A stretch of 64,000 bases of DNA from Alphaproteobacteria bacterium (GCA_017308375.1 JAFKEW010000064.1:1-64000); one strand, 5' to 3'; counted from the stretch's first letter, positions 36,067 to 45,380 are shown. Notes: generated from the sequence alone by a model not told the origin. Program-made: numbers and translations.

Positions 36067-37668
36067 TCAATCGGAACGTGTTTGTGCGGAAACCTGTTCT
36101 GCCACGGACCTTTTCAACCGCCCCCGGATTTCCAGTGTGCCATCGGCAATGCGGGCACGAAGCTCGCGCTTCAGCACCTTGCCCGAAGCATTCTTGGGCA
36201 ACTCCGCGACGAAAGCGACGAATCGCGGTTTCTTGTAACTGGCGATGCGTTCCTTGCAGAAGGCGATGATCTCGGCCGGCGCAGGTTCGCTATCGCGGAC
36301 ATGCAGCACGGCGACAACGCTTTCGCCCCATTTGGGATCAGGGATGCCGATGACCGCCGCCTCCACGATGGCCGGGTGGGTGTAGAGCACCTCCTCCACC
36401 TCGCGCGGATAGACATTCTCGCCACCCGTCAGGATCATGTCCTTCTTGCGATCCACGATGTAGAGATAGCCGTTCTCATCCCAGCGGCCGACATCGCCGG
36501 TGCGGAACCAGCCGTCGATGAAGGACTCCTTCGTCGCCTTCTCATTGTTCCAATAGCCGGTCAGAACCTGATCGCCCTTGACCACGATTTCACCCGGCAC
36601 GTTTGGTGGCGCATCGCTGTTGTCTTCCTGCAGCACACGCACGCGGGCGAGCGGCATCTGCCGCCCGACGGAGCGCAGGATTTCCAGATCCTGTTCGGCG
36701 GCACGCTCATGATCGTCCCTGCTGAGCGACATGACATTGCCGGCCAGTTCCGTCATGCCGAAGCCGGTGGCAAAACCGACGCCCGGCCATTGCCGTCGCG
36801 CCCGGCGCAAAACCTCCAACGGCATGGACGAGGCGCCATAGCCAAGGCTGCGCAGACTGCTGAGATCGTATTTCTGCGTTTCCGGATTTTCGAGCAGCAT
36901 GGCCAACATGGTGGGGGCGATGGGGGCTGAGGTGACCCGGTGCCGCTCCACGGCTTTAAGGAAGTTCACCGCATCGAATACATCCAGCAATACCACCGGC
37001 CAGTTGCGCAGATGATACATCGGCATCACATAGCCTGCGACATGGAATTGCGGGAACATGAAAAGGCAGATTTCATCGGGCGGCGCCTCCGCCCCGCCGG
37101 ACATCGCATTCAGCATTGCGGCAAGCAGATTGCGATGGCTGAGCATCGCGCCTTTGGGCAGGCCGGTGGTGCCACTGGTGTAAAGCAGCCAGGCGAGATC
37201 GTTCTCATCGGGGCGCACCGGCGGCGCATGCGGCTTGCCGCGCGCGATCAATTCTTCATAGGCAAACGCATCCGCCGCGCCATCGCCGATCACCACCACA
37301 TGCTGAACGGATGTCAGTTCAGGCCGGATCTTGCGGATGGTTTCGAGATATTTCGGCTGCACCAACAATACGGACGGCGCGCTGTCGTTCAGGATGTAAA
37401 CCAGTTCCCGCGGGGCGAGGCGGTAGTTGAGGAAAACGAGCCCCATGCCCGCACCGGGCACACCGTAATAGGCCTCGGTATATTCGGGGCAGTTTTCCGC
37501 CAGAATCGCGACCCGGTCATGCGGTTTGGCCAGCGTCAGCAGCGCATTGGACAATTGCCAGCTGCGGTCGCGCAATTGCGCAAAGGTCCAGCGCCGGTCC
37601 TGAAACAGAAGTGCAGGTTTGTCCGCGGCGTGATGGGCCGCGATTTCCGGAATGTCGCTGACGAGCAT
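36067..37668 (-). CDS. AMP-forming acyl-CoA ligase (second copy)
   Basis: 533 residues, GAGGAAA upstream of the ATG. Motifs: WLLYTSGTTGLPKGAMLSH, TGFGMTELAGNVMSL, WFRTGDVGRWDENGYLYIVD, RKKDMILTGGENVYPREVEE and NASGKVLKREL with the catalytic Lys. Typical of the FadD/FadK-like ligases of acid catabolism. It is divergent from the SDR gene at 37822 and upstream of the amidohydrolase. Clear divergence from the ligase at 28474 suggests a different acid, perhaps a later pathway intermediate. Confidence 0.88.
   Translation of the reverse strand: MLVSDIPEIAAHHAADKPALLFQDRRWTFAQLRDRSWQLSNALLTLAKPHDRVAILAENCPEYTEAYYGVPGAGMGLVFLNYRLAPRELVYILNDSAPSVLLVQPKYLETIRKIRPELTSVQHVVVIGDGAADAFAYEELIARGKPHAPPVRPDENDLAWLLYTSGTTGLPKGAMLSHRNLLAAMLNAMSGGAEAPPDEICLFMFPQFHVAGYVMPMYHLRNWPVVLLDVFDAVNFLKAVERHRVTSAPIAPTMLAMLLENPETQKYDLSSLRSLGYGASSMPLEVLRRARRQWPGVGFATGFGMTELAGNVMSLSRDDHERAAEQDLEILRSVGRQMPLARVRVLQEDNSDAPPNVPGEIVVKGDQVLTGYWNNEKATKESFIDGWFRTGDVGRWDENGYLYIVDRKKDMILTGGENVYPREVEEVLYTHPAIVEAAVIGIPDPKWGESVVAVLHVRDSEPAPAEIIAFCKERIASYKKPRFVAFVAELPKNASGKVLKRELRARIADGTLEIRGRLKRSVAEQVSAQTRSD
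36075..36082 (-). promoter_or_regulatory. AACACGTT site between CoA ligase end and amidohydrolase start
   Basis: The minus strand reads AACACGTT, as at 30256-30263. It overlaps the last codons of the ligase and lies 40 bases before the amidohydrolase start, a position where an internal promoter could be controlled. Weak, single-site evidence. Confidence 0.2.
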
Positions 37669-37821
37669 GGGTGTTTCCTCGATACCAATTCGGATGGGGC
37701 GCGCTCTCTGCCGGGGCGCCTCTACTGCCTGGATGTTCTCACATTCTTATAACACTTTCTACTTTTTCCACGGCGATGGCTGGGTTACCGTTCAAAAAAC
37801 CATTTCCTGGAGTAGGCGCCG

Positions 37822-38694
37822 ATGAGCCTGAAAGGCAAAACCATCTTCATGACCGGGGGTTCGCGTGGCATCGGGCTGGCCATCGCGCTCAGGGCGGCAC
37901 GCGACGGCGCCAACATTGCCATCGCCGCCAAGACGGCGGCGCCGCACCGCCATTTGCCCGGCACGATCTATACCGCGGCAGAGGAGATCGAGCGGGCGGG
38001 CGGCAAGGCGCTGCCGCTGGTGGTGGATGTGCGCAACGACGGGGCCGTGTTCGACGCGGTGGAGAAAACCGCGGCAAGTTTCGGCGGCATCGATATCTGC
38101 CTCAACAACGCCTCGGCCATCAGCCTGACCGGAACGCTGGAAACCGATATGAAACGCTTCGATCTGATGCATCAGATCACGGCCCGCGGCACCTTTCTGA
38201 CCTCAAAGGCGTGCATTCCGCATTTGAAACGGGCGGCCAATCCGCATGTGCTGAACATGTCGCCGCCCCTGAACCTCGACACCAAATGGCTGGGGCGGCA
38301 CGTGGCCTATACCTCCGCCAAGCTGGTGATGGCGATGTGCACGGCCGGCATGGCAGAGGAGTTTCGCAATGACGGTATCGCCTTCAATTCGCTGTGGCCG
38401 CGCACGGGCATCGCGACGGCAGCGATCGAATTCGCCGTCTCCGGCAAGGAGGGGATGCGCGCCTGCCGGACGGTGGATATCATGTCCGACGCCGCCTATA
38501 TCGTCCTGAACAAGAAGGCGCGGGAATTCACGGGCAATTTCCTGATCGACGACATCGTGCTGTACGAGGCCGGGGAACGCGACTTCGACAAATATCGCGT
38601 CGATCCCAGCCACGATCTGGGCGGTGGGGACTATATGATCCCCGATACCATGCCGTTGCCGCCGGGTGTCAGCCTGAAGGCGGTGCAGCGTTAA
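37822..38694 (+). CDS. Short-chain dehydrogenase, HSDL2-like branch
   Basis: 290 residues: cofactor motif FMTGGSRGIGLAIALRAARD, NNASAISLTG and a catalytic YTSAK preceded by LNMSPPLNLDTKW. The AAEEIERAGGKALPLVVDVR and MSPPLNL stretches are characteristic of the NADP-dependent HSDL2/SDR_c9 group linked to fatty-acid metabolism. Cytosolic. It is the first gene of a unit with the interrupted LLM gene 68 bases on. It would interconvert a hydroxyl and a keto group of an acyl-CoA intermediate. Confidence 0.87.
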   Translation: MSLKGKTIFMTGGSRGIGLAIALRAARDGANIAIAAKTAAPHRHLPGTIYTAAEEIERAGGKALPLVVDVRNDGAVFDAVEKTAASFGGIDICLNNASAISLTGTLETDMKRFDLMHQITARGTFLTSKACIPHLKRAANPHVLNMSPPLNLDTKWLGRHVAYTSAKLVMAMCTAGMAEEFRNDGIAFNSLWPRTGIATAAIEFAVSGKEGMRACRTVDIMSDAAYIVLNKKAREFTGNFLIDDIVLYEAGERDFDKYRVDPSHDLGGGDYMIPDTMPLPPGVSLKAVQR

Positions 38695-38762
38695 AGACCA
38701 CGGATTGCCGCCGGATCGGAGCACGCGATACCATGCGCGCGCATCCCGCCAGGAAACGCTCC

Positions 38763-40143
38763 ATGCCGAAAGAAATCCGGATCAATGCCTTTGATATGAA
38801 TTGTGCCGTGCATCAGTCGCCGGGGCTTTGGCGGCATCCGCGGGACCGTTCGACGGACTATAAAACGCTGAAGTACTGGCAGGATCTTGCACGCACGCTG
38901 GAGCGTGGATTGTTCGACGGTATCTTCCTGGCCGATGTTGCGGGCATTTACGATGTGTATGGCGGCGGCCCCGAAACCGCGCTGCGCAACGGCGTACAGG
39001 TGCCGGTCAACGATCCGTTCATGATCGTGCCGGCCATGGCCGCGGTAACGGAACATCTGGGCTTCGGCGTGACCGGGAACATCTCTTACGAGCCGCCCTA
39101 CTCGTTCGCGCGGCGGCTGACGACGCTGGATCACCTGACCAATGGCCGCTTCGGCTGGAACATCGTGACTGGCTATCTCAACAGCGCCGCCAAGGCGACC
39201 GGCCTTGCGAAACAGACGGCGCACGACACCCGCTATGACATCGCCGCGGAATATCTGGATCTGATGTACAAGCTGTGGGAAGGAAGCTGGGAAGACGACG
39301 CGGTGCGCGCGGACAAGAGTGCGGGTGTTTATGTCGACCCCGCGAAGGTGCATCGCATCCATCATGACGGCGAGTATTTCCGGCTGGATGCGATTTACCT
39401 TTCCGAACCATCACCACAGCGGACCCCGGTGCTTTATCAGGCCGGCACATCACCCAAAGGTGTCGCCTTCGCCGGGCGGAACGCGGAATGCGTCTTCGTC
39501 GGCGCACGCAGCAAGGGCGCACTGGCCGCATCCGTAAAGGCCATTCGCGAAGCGGCCGTGCGGGAAGGGCGGAGGCCGAACGACATCCTGATCTTCGCAA
39601 TGATGACCGTTATCGTCGGTCATACAGATGCGGAGGCGGAAGAGCGGCTGCGCGACTATCGCCACTATGCGAGCCGTGAAGGCGCGCTCGAGCCGTGAAG
39701 GCGCGCTGACCCTGTTGAGCGGGTGGAGCGGCGTCGATTTTTCCGCCTGCGATCCGGACGAGCCGGTAAAATTCGTCAAGAACGACGCGGTCCAGGCCGT
39801 CTTGTCGAATCTCACACGGCCCCGGTCCGCGCCCACCTGGACCGTACGGGAAGCGGCCGAGAGTCTTTCGGTGGGCGGGGCGAGCCCGATTGTCACCGGT
39901 TCGCCGGCAACCGTTGCGGACGCGCTGCAATCATGGGTGGCCGATACGGATATCGACGGCTTCAACCTGACCTATACGGTGGCACCTGAAAGCATCCAGG
40001 ATTTCATCGCACTGGTGGTGCCGGAATTGCAGACACGCGGCGCCTACAAAACCGCTTATGCGCCCGGAACATTGCGCGAGAAATTGTTCGGCGCGGGCCC
40101 GCGGCTGCAACCGCCGCATCACGGGGCATCATTCCGGCGTTAA
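38763..40143 (+). pseudogene. LLM-class flavin monooxygenase (NtaA/SnaA/DszA type), interrupted by a 19-bp tandem duplication
   Basis: From the ATG at 38763 (AGGAA upstream) the frame reads a DszA/NtaA-like monooxygenase (INAFDMNCAVHQSPGLWRHP, GRFGWNIVTGYL, VLYQAGTSPKG) and stops at 39698. The rest of the protein (LTLLSGWSGVDFS to the end, including GSPATVADALQSWV) continues in another frame to 40143. The shift falls exactly on a 19-bp exact tandem duplication at 39670-39707. Removing one copy restores HYASREGALTLLSGW and a 453-residue protein of normal length. Either a recent mutation or a sequence artefact; all visible family motifs are otherwise intact. Confidence 0.88.
39670..39707 (+). 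repeat. 19-bp exact tandem duplication causing a frameshift
   Basis: CGAGCCGTGAAGGCGCGCT occurs at 39670-39688 and again directly at 39689-39707 with no mismatch. As 19 is not a multiple of three, it breaks the reading frame of the LLM gene. Confidence 0.95.
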
Positions 40144-40171
40144 AGTTGACGCGTGAGACCGAAGCAAAGAT

Positions 40172-40249
40172 TGGTGGGCCCGGCAGGATTCGAACCTGCG
40201 ACCAAGCCGTTATGAGCGGCCGGCTCTAACCAGGCTGAGCTACAGGCCC
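40172..40249 (-). tRNA. tRNA-Ile2 (CAU anticodon, lysidine type); tRNA-Met less likely
   Basis: A full cloverleaf folds on the minus strand: acceptor GGGCCTG/CGGGCCC, D-arm GCTC/GAGC, anticodon stem GGCCG/CGGCT with loop CTCATAA (CAU), T-arm GCAGG TTCGAAT CCTGC, encoded CCA; 78 nt. The TTGGTCGC variable region and loop CTCATAA match E. coli tRNA-Ile2 (ileX) better than elongator tRNA-Met, so TilS modification to read AUA is expected. Confidence 0.9.
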
Positions 40250-40367
40250 CACCGGCCGGTTCCATAGCAGCATTTGCCTGAAAGCAAAATTCCCGCACAG
40301 TGGTGGCCGGAAACCTGTGGCCGGGGCTCATCAACCGCCCGGCCCCGGTGCAACTTCTGGAGAAGCC

Positions 40368-41162
40368 TTGGCAAAGTTGGATGGAAAAGTGGCCCTGGTG
40401 ACGGGCGGCGCAAGCGGAATCGGGCTGGCCTGTGCCCAAAGGCTGGCGAAGGAGGGCGCGACCGTCACGCTTAGCGATATTGACACAGCGTTGGGTGAAG
40501 CCGCCGTGGCCGGGATCGTCCGCGACGGCGGCAAGGCGATTTTTCTGTCTCATGACGTGGCGGACGAAGCCAACTGGATTTCCGTGATCGCAGAGATCCG
40601 TTCGCGGTTCGGGCGGCTGGATATTCTGGTCAACAATGCCGGGATTGCGATTGCCGGACCGATCACCGATCTCTCCCTTGCCGATTGGCGGCGCCAGATG
40701 GGCATCAATCTCGATGGCGTGTTCCTGGGCACCAAGCACGGATTGCCGCTGATGCGCGCGGGGGGCGGCGGATCGCTGATCAACATCGCCTCAACCGTTG
40801 CGCTCTCCGGCTCCGGCAATATGCCGTCCTATGCGGCAACCAAGGGCGGGGTGCGGGCCTTCACCAAATCCATCGCCCTGCAATGCGCCGCGCAGAAAGA
40901 CGGTGTGCGGGTCAACGCGATTTTTCCTGGCATCATCGACACGCCGGTTTACGGCAAATTCGAAGGCGCGCCACAGCATGGGCCGGGCGGCGTGAACACC
41001 AAACACATCACACGCGACCCCGAAGCGCTGGCCGCCAAGGTGGTGCCGATCGGCGTGCCCGGCGCGCCGGAGGATATCGCGGCCGGCGTCCTCTATCTGG
41101 CCAGCGATGAATCCCGCTACGTCACGGGTGCGGAACTGGTGGTCGCCGGCGGGCTTGCCTGA
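40368..41162 (+). CDS. Short-chain dehydrogenase/reductase
   Basis: 264 residues from a TTG at 40368, preferred because GGAG lies 5 bases upstream and the product then begins AKLDGKVALVTGGASGIGLA like its relatives; the longer ATG-like start at 40317 adds an unusual proline-rich tail. Classical SDR features: TGGASGIG, LVNNAGIAIAGP, IASTVALSG and the catalytic SYAATKGG. This group includes 3-oxoacyl reductase-like and hydroxysteroid dehydrogenases. The gene follows the tRNA, on the opposite strand to it, at the end of the catabolic region and may belong to it. Confidence 0.85.
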   Translation: MAKLDGKVALVTGGASGIGLACAQRLAKEGATVTLSDIDTALGEAAVAGIVRDGGKAIFLSHDVADEANWISVIAEIRSRFGRLDILVNNAGIAIAGPITDLSLADWRRQMGINLDGVFLGTKHGLPLMRAGGGGSLINIASTVALSGSGNMPSYAATKGGVRAFTKSIALQCAAQKDGVRVNAIFPGIIDTPVYGKFEGAPQHGPGGVNTKHITRDPEALAAKVVPIGVPGAPEDIAAGVLYLASDESRYVTGAELVVAGGLA

Positions 41163-41226
41163 CCCTGCCGCATTTCTGCCGCGAGGCGCAGGAAAAGTGA
41201 GGCCTTTCATAAAGGGGATTTCGATC

Positions 41227-41970
41227 ATGAATCATCGCCATCGTGTTTCCCACGCCATCGTTGGGGCCGCAGCCCTTGCCAGCATTCCATTCGTCGCCAC
41301 GGCGCAGCCGGCGGCCACGCATGCCAAACACACACTCTCCGTTTCGGGTGAAGGTGAAGTGCGTGCGGTGCCCGACCAGGCACAATTGTCGGCCGGTGTG
41401 GTGACACAGGCCAAGACTGCTGAAGCGGCCCTTTCGGCCAATGCCAAGGCCATGAACGGCGTGTTTGCATCGCTGCGCAAAGCCGGCATTCCTGAAAAAT
41501 CGATCCAGACCTCCAACTTCTCGATCTCGCCGCAATATCCGCCCTACCGTCAGAACGCGGAAGCGGAGAACGCGCGGAAGATCATCGGATATGAGGTTTC
41601 CAACCAGGTCACCGTCATTCTGGACGATGTCTCGAAAGTGGGCGCGACACTGGATGCGCTGGTGGCATCCGGTGCCAATTCGGCCGGCGGTGTCAGCTTC
41701 GCCATTCGCAACCCCAAACCGCTGATGACGCAGGCACGCGGCGAAGCGGTGAAAGACGCCATCGCCAAGGCGCAGACGCTGGCCAAGGCGGCCGGTGTCA
41801 GCCTGGGCCCGATCCTTTCCATTTCTGAAGGCGGGGAAATGCGGCCGGTGCCCATGTATGAGAAGGTAACGGTGACCGCAGCACGCATGAATGCGGCCCC
41901 GCCGTCACCCGTTGCGGCCGGCGAACAGAGCGTGACGGCACACGTGGCCATCACCTGGGAAATTCAATAA
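41227..41970 (+). CDS. SIMPL domain (DUF541) periplasmic protein
   Basis: 247 residues with a signal peptide (AIVGAAALASIPFVATAQP). The body is a SIMPL/DUF541 domain: LSVSGEGEVRAVPDQAQLSAGV, IGYEVSNQVTVILDDVSKVG and SFAIRNPKPLMTQARGEAVKDA are typical, ending with SVTAHVAITWEIQ. Family members (E. coli YggE, BP26 of Brucella) are periplasmic or outer-membrane proteins linked to oxidative-stress resistance; the mechanism is not settled. It is a single-gene unit, closed by a hairpin and convergent with the oligopeptidase gene. Confidence 0.88.
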   Translation: MNHRHRVSHAIVGAAALASIPFVATAQPAATHAKHTLSVSGEGEVRAVPDQAQLSAGVVTQAKTAEAALSANAKAMNGVFASLRKAGIPEKSIQTSNFSISPQYPPYRQNAEAENARKIIGYEVSNQVTVILDDVSKVGATLDALVASGANSAGGVSFAIRNPKPLMTQARGEAVKDAIAKAQTLAKAAGVSLGPILSISEGGEMRPVPMYEKVTVTAARMNAAPPSPVAAGEQSVTAHVAITWEIQ

Positions 41971-41986
41971 CCGTCCGATATAGCTC

Positions 41987-42015
41987 GGCCCCGCCATCAC
42001 AATGATGGTGGGGCC
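41987..42015. terminator. Hairpin between convergent SIMPL and oligopeptidase genes
   Basis: Arms GGCCCCGCCATCA (41987-41999) and TGATGGTGGGGCC (42003-42015) pair over 13 positions with one G-T wobble and a CAA loop. A weak T-rich stretch follows on the plus strand. Likely bidirectional terminator. Confidence 0.75.
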
Positions 42016-42033
42016 ATTCGCATTTTCGGCACT

Positions 42034-43929
42034 CTATTTTTCACGCTGCAGCACGTCGATCCGATCCATGATGGCGTTCATCCTGGCCATCAACGCGGCA
42101 TAGGGTTCTGCCGTCGCCATATCGATTCCGGCTTTTTTGTAGATCTCATAAGGATAATCCGAACCGCCCGCCTTCAGCATGGCGATGAAGCGGTCGCGCG
42201 CCGGGGCACCTTCCCTTGCGATGGCGTCCGTCAATTGCGCGGCACCCGCGATCGAGGTGGCGTATTGATAGACATAAAAGCCATAGTAGAAGTGCAGGAT
42301 GTAGGCCCATTCCAGACAGTAATGCGGGTCGATTTTGGTGACGCCTTCCGCGTCGCCGTAATATTTGCGGAGGAGGCCGCAATAGATTTCGGTCATGCGC
42401 TCGCCTGAAAGGGCATCGCCCTTCTCCACCACATCGTGAATTGCGAGCTGAAACTCGGCGAACATGGTCTGGCGGAAGAATGTGGTGCGGATCAGCTCCA
42501 GGCTTCTGCCCAGGAAATAGAGTTTCTCCGCTTTGCCCGGCGAATGGGCCACCATGTAATCGTTCAACAGCAATTCGTTGGCGATGGAGGCCGTTTCCGC
42601 AATGAAGGTCGAATAATCGGCGGTTTCAAACGGCTGCGCCTTGTTCGCCAGCAGCGAATGCACGGCATGCCCCCACTCATGCACGAACGTGGAGAGCGAT
42701 TCGTAATCATCGTGATTGTTGAACAGCAGATAGGGGTGCACGTCATAGGCCGCGCCATTCATATAGGCGCCATCGGCCTTGCCCGGATGGGGAAACAGGT
42801 TCATCCAGCGGCCCGCAAACCCCTTATCCAGAAACGCGGTATATTCGGGGCCGTAGATCGCCGTCACTTCGCGTGCGATACGCTTTGATTCGTCTACAGA
42901 GTATTTTGGGGGCTGCGGCGGATCGAAGATCGGCGCATAAAGATCGTAATAGGCGAGCGAATCGGTGATCCCCAACTCCTTCTTGCGCAGGTTCAGATAG
43001 CGGTAGAGCGTCGGCAAATTCGCGTTCGCCTGCGAAACCAGCGTGCGATAGACCGAGACCGGCATGTTGTCGGCAAAGGTTGCGGCGCTGAGCGAATCCG
43101 GGAAATGGCGGGCGCGGGCCTGAAACACCTCCGCCAGAACCTGGGTCGTCAAGGTGGCGCCAAAGGTACCCTGGAATTTTCCGAAACCGGCCCAGAAAGC
43201 ATCGAAAACCAATTTGCGGTCGTCGCGATTGGGCCGCTGACGATATTTTTCATACGCCGCCTGGTCGAGCGTGACCTTGGTGCCGTCCGACAGCGTGATT
43301 TCCGGCCGTGGCAGTTCACCACTGGCAAGCTGGCTGAAAATATTGTCCGGCTGGCCAAGCACGGTTCCGGCTTCCGCCAGTACGCCTTCCGCCTCCACCC
43401 CCAGCGTGTGTGGCCCGGCGCGCAGAATATCGCCGAGGAAGAAGCCGAAGCGTTTCTTGAGTTCTGGCGATTGATGTTCGAAGGCGTGCACCTTCTCGGC
43501 CCCGATCGCCAGAACCTCCGGCGAGAGCCAGGCGGTTTTCGCCTGCAGCAGCGTATCGAGGGTGCGGGCGGATTGTGCGCGTTCCTGATTAGCCGCGATT
43601 TTCACATTTTCATCGGCCTTCAGCATGGCATAAACGGCCAGCCGGTTCAGGGTTTTGCGCGCATCGCTGAAACGGTCGAGCACCGCCAGCATCTCAGCCG
43701 CACTTTGGCCAAGTGTGCCCTTGTAACTCTCGAAGTTCGAAATCTCCTTTTGCAGGCGATTGTATTCGGCACGCCAGGCATCGGGCGTCGGGTAGAGATC
43801 GCCCAGATCCCACATATAGGCCGGATCGTCCGCCGGATCGGCGGCAGAGCCCGTTGCGGCCGATGCCGCCTGCGGCGCAACCGCAACAGAAATCGCAAAC
43901 GCGGCCAAACGCGCCTTCAATGAGAACAT
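42034..43929 (-). CDS. pepF: M3-family oligoendopeptidase F, exported
   Basis: 631 residues from the ATG at 43929, chosen for AAGGAA upstream and the signal peptide it reveals (SLKARLAAFAISVAVAPQAASA). The M3 zinc motif FVHEWGHAVH and the downstream third ligand in TFIAETASIANE are intact. PepF-type enzymes cleave peptides of roughly 7-17 residues; most are cytosolic, so a signal peptide points to a periplasmic peptide-degrading role here. Divergent from the thioredoxin-like gene. Confidence 0.88.
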   Translation of the reverse strand: MFSLKARLAAFAISVAVAPQAASAATGSAADPADDPAYMWDLGDLYPTPDAWRAEYNRLQKEISNFESYKGTLGQSAAEMLAVLDRFSDARKTLNRLAVYAMLKADENVKIAANQERAQSARTLDTLLQAKTAWLSPEVLAIGAEKVHAFEHQSPELKKRFGFFLGDILRAGPHTLGVEAEGVLAEAGTVLGQPDNIFSQLASGELPRPEITLSDGTKVTLDQAAYEKYRQRPNRDDRKLVFDAFWAGFGKFQGTFGATLTTQVLAEVFQARARHFPDSLSAATFADNMPVSVYRTLVSQANANLPTLYRYLNLRKKELGITDSLAYYDLYAPIFDPPQPPKYSVDESKRIAREVTAIYGPEYTAFLDKGFAGRWMNLFPHPGKADGAYMNGAAYDVHPYLLFNNHDDYESLSTFVHEWGHAVHSLLANKAQPFETADYSTFIAETASIANELLLNDYMVAHSPGKAEKLYFLGRSLELIRTTFFRQTMFAEFQLAIHDVVEKGDALSGERMTEIYCGLLRKYYGDAEGVTKIDPHYCLEWAYILHFYYGFYVYQYATSIAGAAQLTDAIAREGAPARDRFIAMLKAGGSDYPYEIYKKAGIDMATAEPYAALMARMNAIMDRIDVLQREK

Positions 43930-44117
43930 ATCTGTTCCTTTTTCCAATCGTGCCGTCACAAAATCACTCCCACAACAATGGCATTGCCAAACCTATCGCG
44001 CCCACTCCTTTGCGCAGGAAGAGTATGGCTTGCAAGCGGGCCGGTTCGGAGGCAAAGCTCCGCACGGGTCAGGACGCGGCGTATCTTTCGCGGCACATTG
44101 CAAAACGGAGCATCAGA

Positions 44118-44644
44118 ATGCGCAGGCGGTTTGGAACAGCGTTTGGTGCCGCTCTCGCCGCCACCGCGATGCTGGCGATTGGCGCCGCCTTTGCTGCGCC
44201 CGCACCGCGCGTTCACATCACCAGCCTGAAGCAGCTGCCGACGCCGCTGCCCTACCCTTACAACACCGCCGCCAATGCGGATGCCGATGTGGCCGCCGCA
44301 CGGGCGAAAGCGAAGGCCGAGAACAAATTGCTGCTGATCGATCTGGGTGGAAACTGGTGCCCGGATTGCCGCATTCTGGCCGGCGTGATGAAACTGCCTG
44401 AAGTGCAACGCTTCGTCGACAAACACTATGTGCACGTGATGGTCGATGTCGGGCGGTTCGACAAAACCTTCAAATACCGGCGCATTACGGCATGACCGAG
44501 CGGCTGGTCGGTGTGCCGAGCGTGTTGATTGTCGATCCGAAAACCGACCGGCTGCTGAACAGGGACCGCACCGCCGCGCTGGCCGATGCCCGGTCGATGA
44601 CACCGCAGGCGCTGGCCGACTGGCTGGCGCAATGGACACGATAA
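44118..44644 (+). pseudogene. Exported thioredoxin-fold protein, frameshifted by one base
   Basis: A signal peptide (FGAALAATAMLAIGAAFA) precedes a thioredoxin-like domain with active site GNWCPDCRIL. The frame fails after MVDVGRFDKTFKYRRITA; the proper C-terminus (ERLVGVPSVLIVDPKTDRLL to ADWLAQWTR) follows at once in another frame and ends at 44644. Adding one A to the run of four at 44463-44466 gives FDKNLQIPAHYGMTERLVGVP and a 175-residue protein with the cis-Pro loop (GVPSV) restored. The gene is next to msrA and msrB, for which it could supply electrons in the periplasm. A sequencing error in the homopolymer is quite possible. Confidence 0.85.
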
Positions 44645-44666
44645 GACAGTTCCGGCAACCAGCCCC

Positions 44667-45380
44667 TTACCACGCATTGGGATTCGTCACCGCCCTGTCG
44701 CGGTAATATTCCGGCAGCAGGCGTTTCAGATTGGCAATCTTGGGCAGATCGTTCGCCACGATGTAGGGATTGGACGGATGGCGGACCAGAAAATCCTGGT
44801 GATAGGCCTCCGCTGGATAGAATGCTTTCAGCGGGTCGAGTTGGGTGACGATCCTGGCTGAGAACAGATGCGCCTTGTCGAGCTGGGCGATATAGGCTTG
44901 CGCCACACGCTTCTGCTCGGCATCACGATAGAAAATCACAGAACGATAACTGGGGCCGCTGTCCGGGCCCTGACGGTTCAATTGCGTTGGATCGTGCGCC
45001 ACCGAGAAGAAGATGCGCAGCAACTGGCCATAGGTGACCATTTTCGGATCATAGGTGATCCTGACCGCTTCGGCATGGCCGGTGGTTTCGGTGGTGACGT
45101 CCGGATAATTGGCCGTTTCGCGCGTGCCGCCGGAATAGCCGGCTTCCACCCGTTTCACGCCATTGACGTGCTGGAACACACCTTCAACACCCCAGAAGCA
45201 GCCGCCGGCAAAAACGGCGGTTTCAAGACTGTTGCCCGCATTGGCGTCGACAAGCGGGAGGGGGAGCGCGCGTGCCGGTTCATCGGCCTTGGCGCCCGCA
45301 AACCACAACACGGCCAAAGCGGCAAAGATCGCCAACAGAGAGGAGGCGCCGATCCGGGTGAAATGCTTAAGCATGGGCAT
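44667..45380 (-). CDS. msrA: Peptide-methionine (S)-S-oxide reductase, exported
   Basis: 237 residues from the ATG at 45380 (a GTG one codon earlier is possible); the start overlaps the msrB stop. An N-terminal hydrophobic stretch (SSLLAIFAALAVLWFAGAKA) acts as signal peptide or anchor. The catalytic GGCFWGVEGVF and the YSGG and HAEAVRITYDP stretches are intact. It reduces S-methionine sulfoxide in proteins; the export signal puts it in the periplasm. It is coupled to msrB and lies next to the exported thioredoxin-like gene. Confidence 0.92.
   Translation of the reverse strand: MPMLKHFTRIGASSLLAIFAALAVLWFAGAKADEPARALPLPLVDANAGNSLETAVFAGGCFWGVEGVFQHVNGVKRVEAGYSGGTRETANYPDVTTETTGHAEAVRITYDPKMVTYGQLLRIFFSVAHDPTQLNRQGPDSGPSYRSVIFYRDAEQKRVAQAYIAQLDKAHLFSARIVTQLDPLKAFYPAEAYHQDFLVRHPSNPYIVANDLPKIANLKRLLPEYYRDRAVTNPNAW

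Noticed and set aside
40172..40249. Elongator tRNA-Met reading of the CAU tRNA
   Set aside because: The variable region and anticodon arm resemble tRNA-Ile2 (ileX) more than tRNA-Met; kept as a less likely alternative only.
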